Below, piece after piece: positions 61,125-64,000 of a DNA stretch of 64,000 bases (the first letter of the stretch is position 1; every line of letters starts with the position of its first letter). Origin of the DNA: Planctomycetota bacterium (GTDB lineage Bacteria; Planctomycetota; Phycisphaerae; Phycisphaerales; UBA1924); contig JAFEBO010000006.1 in assembly GCA_018242625.1 (NCBI GenBank), positions 177,132 through 241,131 on the forward strand, in the 5' to 3' direction. The notes under the pieces are model-generated. The model was given only the letters and a program-made list of their open reading frames with translations. It was not told where the DNA came from and searched no databases. The position numbers were made by a program, and so were the translations under genes.

Positions 61125-61248
61125 TCGGCTTCTCCTCAATGCCCGCACGAGCTGTTCCATGGTACAGGCGCGTGCAAGAGGTGCCGGCGCTCCAGCGAGC
61201 GGCCAGGTCCGAGAAAACCACGCTTCCCTTTCCGGGCGGCTCGGAGCT

Positions 61249-63234
61249 CTACTTCGCCTTTTCTGTCATCGACCGCTCCAGCCGCTCCAGCCTCGCCTTG
61301 AGATTCTCGATCTCCCCCTTCTGGGCATCGATCTCGCGCTTCTGGATCTCGATCTGCCGGTCCTTTTCGTTGCGCAGATCGCGCAGTGCCTCGACCATCA
61401 GCGCGGTCGTGCTCCGCTCGGTCACCATGCGCATCCCCTCGCCATCGCGTGAAACCCAATCTGGAAATACTCGCTCCACCTCATCCGCGAGCAGTCCGAA
61501 CTGACGTCCCGGCAGCGCCCGCCCGCTCGTGACGGCGTCGTCGTTGTAGAAATACTCATAGCCGCGCAGCGAGAGCAGACGGTCGAGCGTGCCGCGCATC
61601 GGCACGATGTCGTGCTTCACCCGCGGATCGCACAGCGTCGCCCACGATCCGCCGCCCGTCTTGCTCGCGTTGCCGTTGACGGTCAGCACCTGGTCCGGTG
61701 CCGAGGTGCCGATCCCCACCCGCCCGTTCGCCAGGAATGTGGCCACCGCGCCGTTGCCGCCGGGGGATGATCCATTCCCGATGACCAGCTTCCCGGCCCC
61801 TTCACCATTCTCCGATCCGGTCGAGATCAGCCGCCAGTACGTCCCGCCCGCGGACGAGTTTCTCAGGTTGAGCCACGTGCCCGTCGTGTTGGGGCTTTCA
61901 ATCTGCGTTACCACGCCGACGGTCGAGCTCACGTGCAACGGGAACCCGGGCGGATTCGCGCCGATCCCGACGAAACCATTCGGCAACAGTGTCATGACTT
62001 CCGCCGACGAGTTGTTTCGGATGTGCCAGCCGTTGTTTCCGAAGTTCGTATACATCCAGTCGTTCGACCAGCGTGGCCACATCCAGTTCTCCAGCAATCC
62101 GCTGCTGTTGCGGGCCCGCAGCGAGTTGGTGTTCTGCACGCCGATGTCGCCGGAGACCTCGAGCACGCTCTCCGGCGTTGGGGTGTTGATACCCACCCTC
62201 CCCACCGGATAGCTAATCCCTGTCGGCGCCGCCTCCCACGGTTGAAAGATCGTCGGAGCGCCCGTGACACCCGACCATGGCACCGACTGTGCAACCGTCG
62301 CAACCATCGCCGCCGGCACCTGCGAAATCCTCTGCCGCGGCGTGATCGGCGAAAATGTTTCGCCATCGCCCGGTGTACGCACCTGCACATCCAGATAGCG
62401 GTCGGCCGCCCCGGCAAACCACGAGGGGTCCGCCGGAATCTGCAGCGCGAACACTCCCGCGCTCACCGCAACCCCGTGCTGCTCGAAGACCGGCGAGACC
62501 GCGGCACCGCCGATCTCGCTGTCAAAGATTGTGAATCGGACGTCCGCCAGGCCCGCGTAGTTCGAGCCGGCATTCGTCAGCCTTCCCTGATAAGAAAAAC
62601 TCGACCCATTTCCCTCTGCGCGAAGCAGGAAATAGCCCAACTCCGTGTCGTACGCCTGAATCGGCATGGACGAGAGATTGGCCGGATCGATGGGAGGAAC
62701 GCCCGTTCCGCCAACAAATGATCTGTCCCTGATATAGGGTGGTGAAGGAAAGGCGTGAAAGGAAAGCGGAAACTGACCGCCACTGGTCACGACCGCAAAC
62801 CCGACATAAAACGTTCCTGAAACCGCGACCGGCGACGGCAGCGGATAAACGTTCATGATTCCAGTGCCCGAATTCGCCACGGCGACGTTCACCGCGGCCA
62901 GAAGACGGGCGGTGTTTGGATTGCCCAAGCCATCGTCCTGCCACACAAATACACGCGCCGACGTCCCGTCCGACACTTGGCGCCAGGCGGCACTCACCGA
63001 TCGGATCAGATCGCTCCCCCCGACCGCATGGAATTTGTGTATTCCGATCACTTCGCCGCCACCAGCGACGCCCCAACCGGAGGTAACCATTCCATCGTCG
63101 TACTGATACGTCGACGGAGCCGACCTGTCCGTCAGGCTGCCGCTCTCTGCGGGCGCAGGATCCATGCGCACGTTCTGGCCAATGGCTCCGGACATGCACA
63201 AGTACGCGGCCAGCCCGGCAACAAACTTCTTCAT
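61249..63234 (-). CDS. Surface fibre-like protein with endosialidase chaperone (S74) domain
   Basis: 661 residues from ATG 63234 (AGAGGAAC upstream). Signal peptide MKKFVAGLAAYLCMSGAIGQ. The middle has a bacterial Ig-like segment (FSYQGRLTNAGSNYAGLADV) and beta-helical repeats of the VGI(G/N)TxxPxxxLxVSG type (RVGINTPTPESVLEVSGDIG, RVGIGTSAPDQVLTVNGNAS). At about residues 535-630 is an intramolecular chaperone of the S74 type (CDPRVKHDIVPMRGTLDRLL ... GLLADEVERVFPDWV), followed by a coiled coil (RNEKDRQIEIQKREIDAQKG) that fits trimerisation. The residue at the usual Ser cleavage position (S-D-x-R-x-K) is Cys535. Phage-type fibre modules in a chromosomally coded, secreted protein. Confidence 0.85.
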   Translation of the reverse strand: MKKFVAGLAAYLCMSGAIGQNVRMDPAPAESGSLTDRSAPSTYQYDDGMVTSGWGVAGGGEVIGIHKFHAVGGSDLIRSVSAAWRQVSDGTSARVFVWQDDGLGNPNTARLLAAVNVAVANSGTGIMNVYPLPSPVAVSGTFYVGFAVVTSGGQFPLSFHAFPSPPYIRDRSFVGGTGVPPIDPANLSSMPIQAYDTELGYFLLRAEGNGSSFSYQGRLTNAGSNYAGLADVRFTIFDSEIGGAAVSPVFEQHGVAVSAGVFALQIPADPSWFAGAADRYLDVQVRTPGDGETFSPITPRQRISQVPAAMVATVAQSVPWSGVTGAPTIFQPWEAAPTGISYPVGRVGINTPTPESVLEVSGDIGVQNTNSLRARNSSGLLENWMWPRWSNDWMYTNFGNNGWHIRNNSSAEVMTLLPNGFVGIGANPPGFPLHVSSTVGVVTQIESPNTTGTWLNLRNSSAGGTYWRLISTGSENGEGAGKLVIGNGSSPGGNGAVATFLANGRVGIGTSAPDQVLTVNGNASKTGGGSWATLCDPRVKHDIVPMRGTLDRLLSLRGYEYFYNDDAVTSGRALPGRQFGLLADEVERVFPDWVSRDGEGMRMVTERSTTALMVEALRDLRNEKDRQIEIQKREIDAQKGEIENLKARLERLERSMTEKAK

Positions 63235-63322
63235 GGCAAGTTCCTCTCGAGTTGTATCGATGTACTGAGAGAGTTCACCCCAGCAAGCACTCATGACCGT
63301 CACGCCACCGCCGACGCGGGCC

Positions 63323-64000
63323 TTACCTCGGCCCGGTCAGCGTGAACGAGAACGCGGTGTCCGTCAACACCCCCGACAATCCCGCCGTACGCAAGTCGAC
63401 AAAGCCGCTCCCGTCCGAATTGATCTGCGATCCCGACACCCACACCACAACGGGGGCGGGCGAGAGGTACGCGGTCGCGACGACCGACGGCGCATCCGAG
63501 AATCCCGGCGTCGCGGTCCAGTTGATCCGGTAGACCCCGAGCGCCTGCCGCGTGGCCGTGAAACCCGTTCCCAGCCGAACAGTGCCATTCAAATTCACGG
63601 AGCCCCGGATCACGGAAATCTTCTCCGCATTCGCGCCGATCGCGTCGTATTCGCCGCTGTCGCCAAAGCGGACATTGCCGCGTACTTCAAGGCGCTCGCC
63701 GGGAGTGATCGTCCCGATTCCCACATTGCCGCTCGGGGTGAAGATCGCACGCACAATCCCGACCGTATTGTCCCGAATCAGCAGCGCGCCCGCGCCCTCG
63801 AAATTCGTCGAGCCCGTGACAACCAGCGACCACCATCGCCCGTTCACCGAGGAGTTCGAGAGGTTGAACCAGGTGCCGTCCGTGAAAGAGCTCTCGATGA
63901 TCGTGTTGAAGTAGGACGGCCCTCCCACGACATGCAGCGCCGCGGACGGAGCGCCCGTGCCGATGCCGACCCTGCCCGCGTTGTACGCAACGCCCCCCGT
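63323..64000 (-). CDS. Secreted fibre-like protein, related to 61249-63234 (N-terminus outside window)
   Basis: The frame runs from the window edge to a stop at 63323, giving the last 225 residues. AGRVGIGTGAPSAALHVVGG and NVGIGTITPGERLEVRGNVR are the same VGIGTxxPxxxLxVxG repeats as in the neighbour; FTDGTWFNLSNSSVNGRWWS matches TGTWLNLRNSSAGGTYWRLI there. The C-terminus is a different compact beta domain (TRQALGVYRINWTATPGFSD ... SFTLTGPR) with no S74 chaperone or coiled coil. It lies upstream of the neighbour's start by 88 bp on the same strand, so the pair probably arose by duplication and domain swap. Confidence 0.82.
   Translation of the reverse strand, partial: TGGVAYNAGRVGIGTGAPSAALHVVGGPSYFNTIIESSFTDGTWFNLSNSSVNGRWWSLVVTGSTNFEGAGALLIRDNTVGIVRAIFTPSGNVGIGTITPGERLEVRGNVRFGDSGEYDAIGANAEKISVIRGSVNLNGTVRLGTGFTATRQALGVYRINWTATPGFSDAPSVVATAYLSPAPVVVWVSGSQINSDGSGFVDLRTAGLSGVLTDTAFSFTLTGPR

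Noticed and set aside
61249..64000. Prophage tail-fibre locus
   Set aside because: The proteins have Sec signal peptides, neighbours are host surface genes, and no phage structural, lysis or integrase genes are in the window. The right side beyond 64000 is unseen.
1..64000. tRNA, rRNA, insertion sequence, integrase, toxin-antitoxin or defence genes
   Set aside because: I looked for cloverleaf-like segments, terminal inverted repeats with transposase motifs, and known defence enzymes, and saw none that I could support.

Overview
The window reads as chromosome from a high-GC member of the Planctomycetota, most likely class Phycisphaerae. Evidence for this placement: five secreted proteins end in a degenerate PEP-CTERM-like tail (Ile-Pro, a short hydrophobic stretch, then Arg-rich end); five others end in a roughly 60-residue two-loop dockerin-like tail closing in Cys-Pro or Cys-Glu; there is a planctomycete-style prepilin with AFTLIELLVV and an H/DG end motif; and two membrane proteins start with a CxxCGY...CPECG zinc ribbon. 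I saw no prophage, insertion sequence, CRISPR array, rRNA or tRNA. It looks like ordinary core chromosome interleaved with lineage-specific surface-protein genes.

Layout. 1-5 kb: secreted PEP-CTERM-like proteins, a prepilin-like protein, a Cys-rich membrane protein and a lone nuoD, all on the minus strand. 5-16.5 kb: a haloperoxidase-like enzyme with a dockerin-like tail, a translationally coupled pair of zinc-ribbon membrane proteins, a DUF2089-type regulator, a methyltransferase, leucyl aminopeptidase, a HIT protein, small membrane proteins and lipoproteins, an amidase-like protein and a Ser/Thr kinase. 16.5-29.8 kb: a phosphoesterase, a glycoside hydrolase, a large VWA protein, a DUF4126 protein, a repeat-rich TPR protein, psd-pssA for phosphatidylethanolamine synthesis, a PEP-CTERM beta-propeller and sucD. 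29.8-36.3 kb: a divergent GntR regulator and M16 peptidase, then tandem choice-of-anchor A proteins. 36.4-49.7 kb: dinB, gmd, asnB, pyrE, two secreted proteins of unknown function, an OGT-like glycosyltransferase, a GAF-SpoIIE phosphatase, nadA, a lipoprotein and a PilZ protein. 50-53.4 kb: zwf and pgl (oxidative pentose phosphate entry) followed by an unusual kinase-like/deoxyribosyltransferase-like fusion. 53.5-64 kb: three dockerin-tailed proteins in a row, a DUF4870 protein, lptB with a PEGA lipoprotein, a lectin-like dockerin-tailed protein, and two related endosialidase-chaperone-type surface proteins, the last running off the window.

How it works together. Metabolic genes are scattered singly (nuoD, sucD, pyrE, nadA, dinB) rather than in the usual operons; small functional pairs are psd-pssA, zwf-pgl, and lptB with its lipoprotein. 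At least sixteen genes have a TANNNT hexamer ending only 6-9 nt before the start codon and no Shine-Dalgarno sequence, so many transcripts are probably leaderless; most secreted-protein genes instead carry a clear Shine-Dalgarno and a real leader.

No single locus here is a demonstrably new defence or mobile system. The best candidates for something undescribed are the fusion protein at 52280-53419, the symmetric divergent promoter at 30881-30899, and the leaderless promoter architecture.
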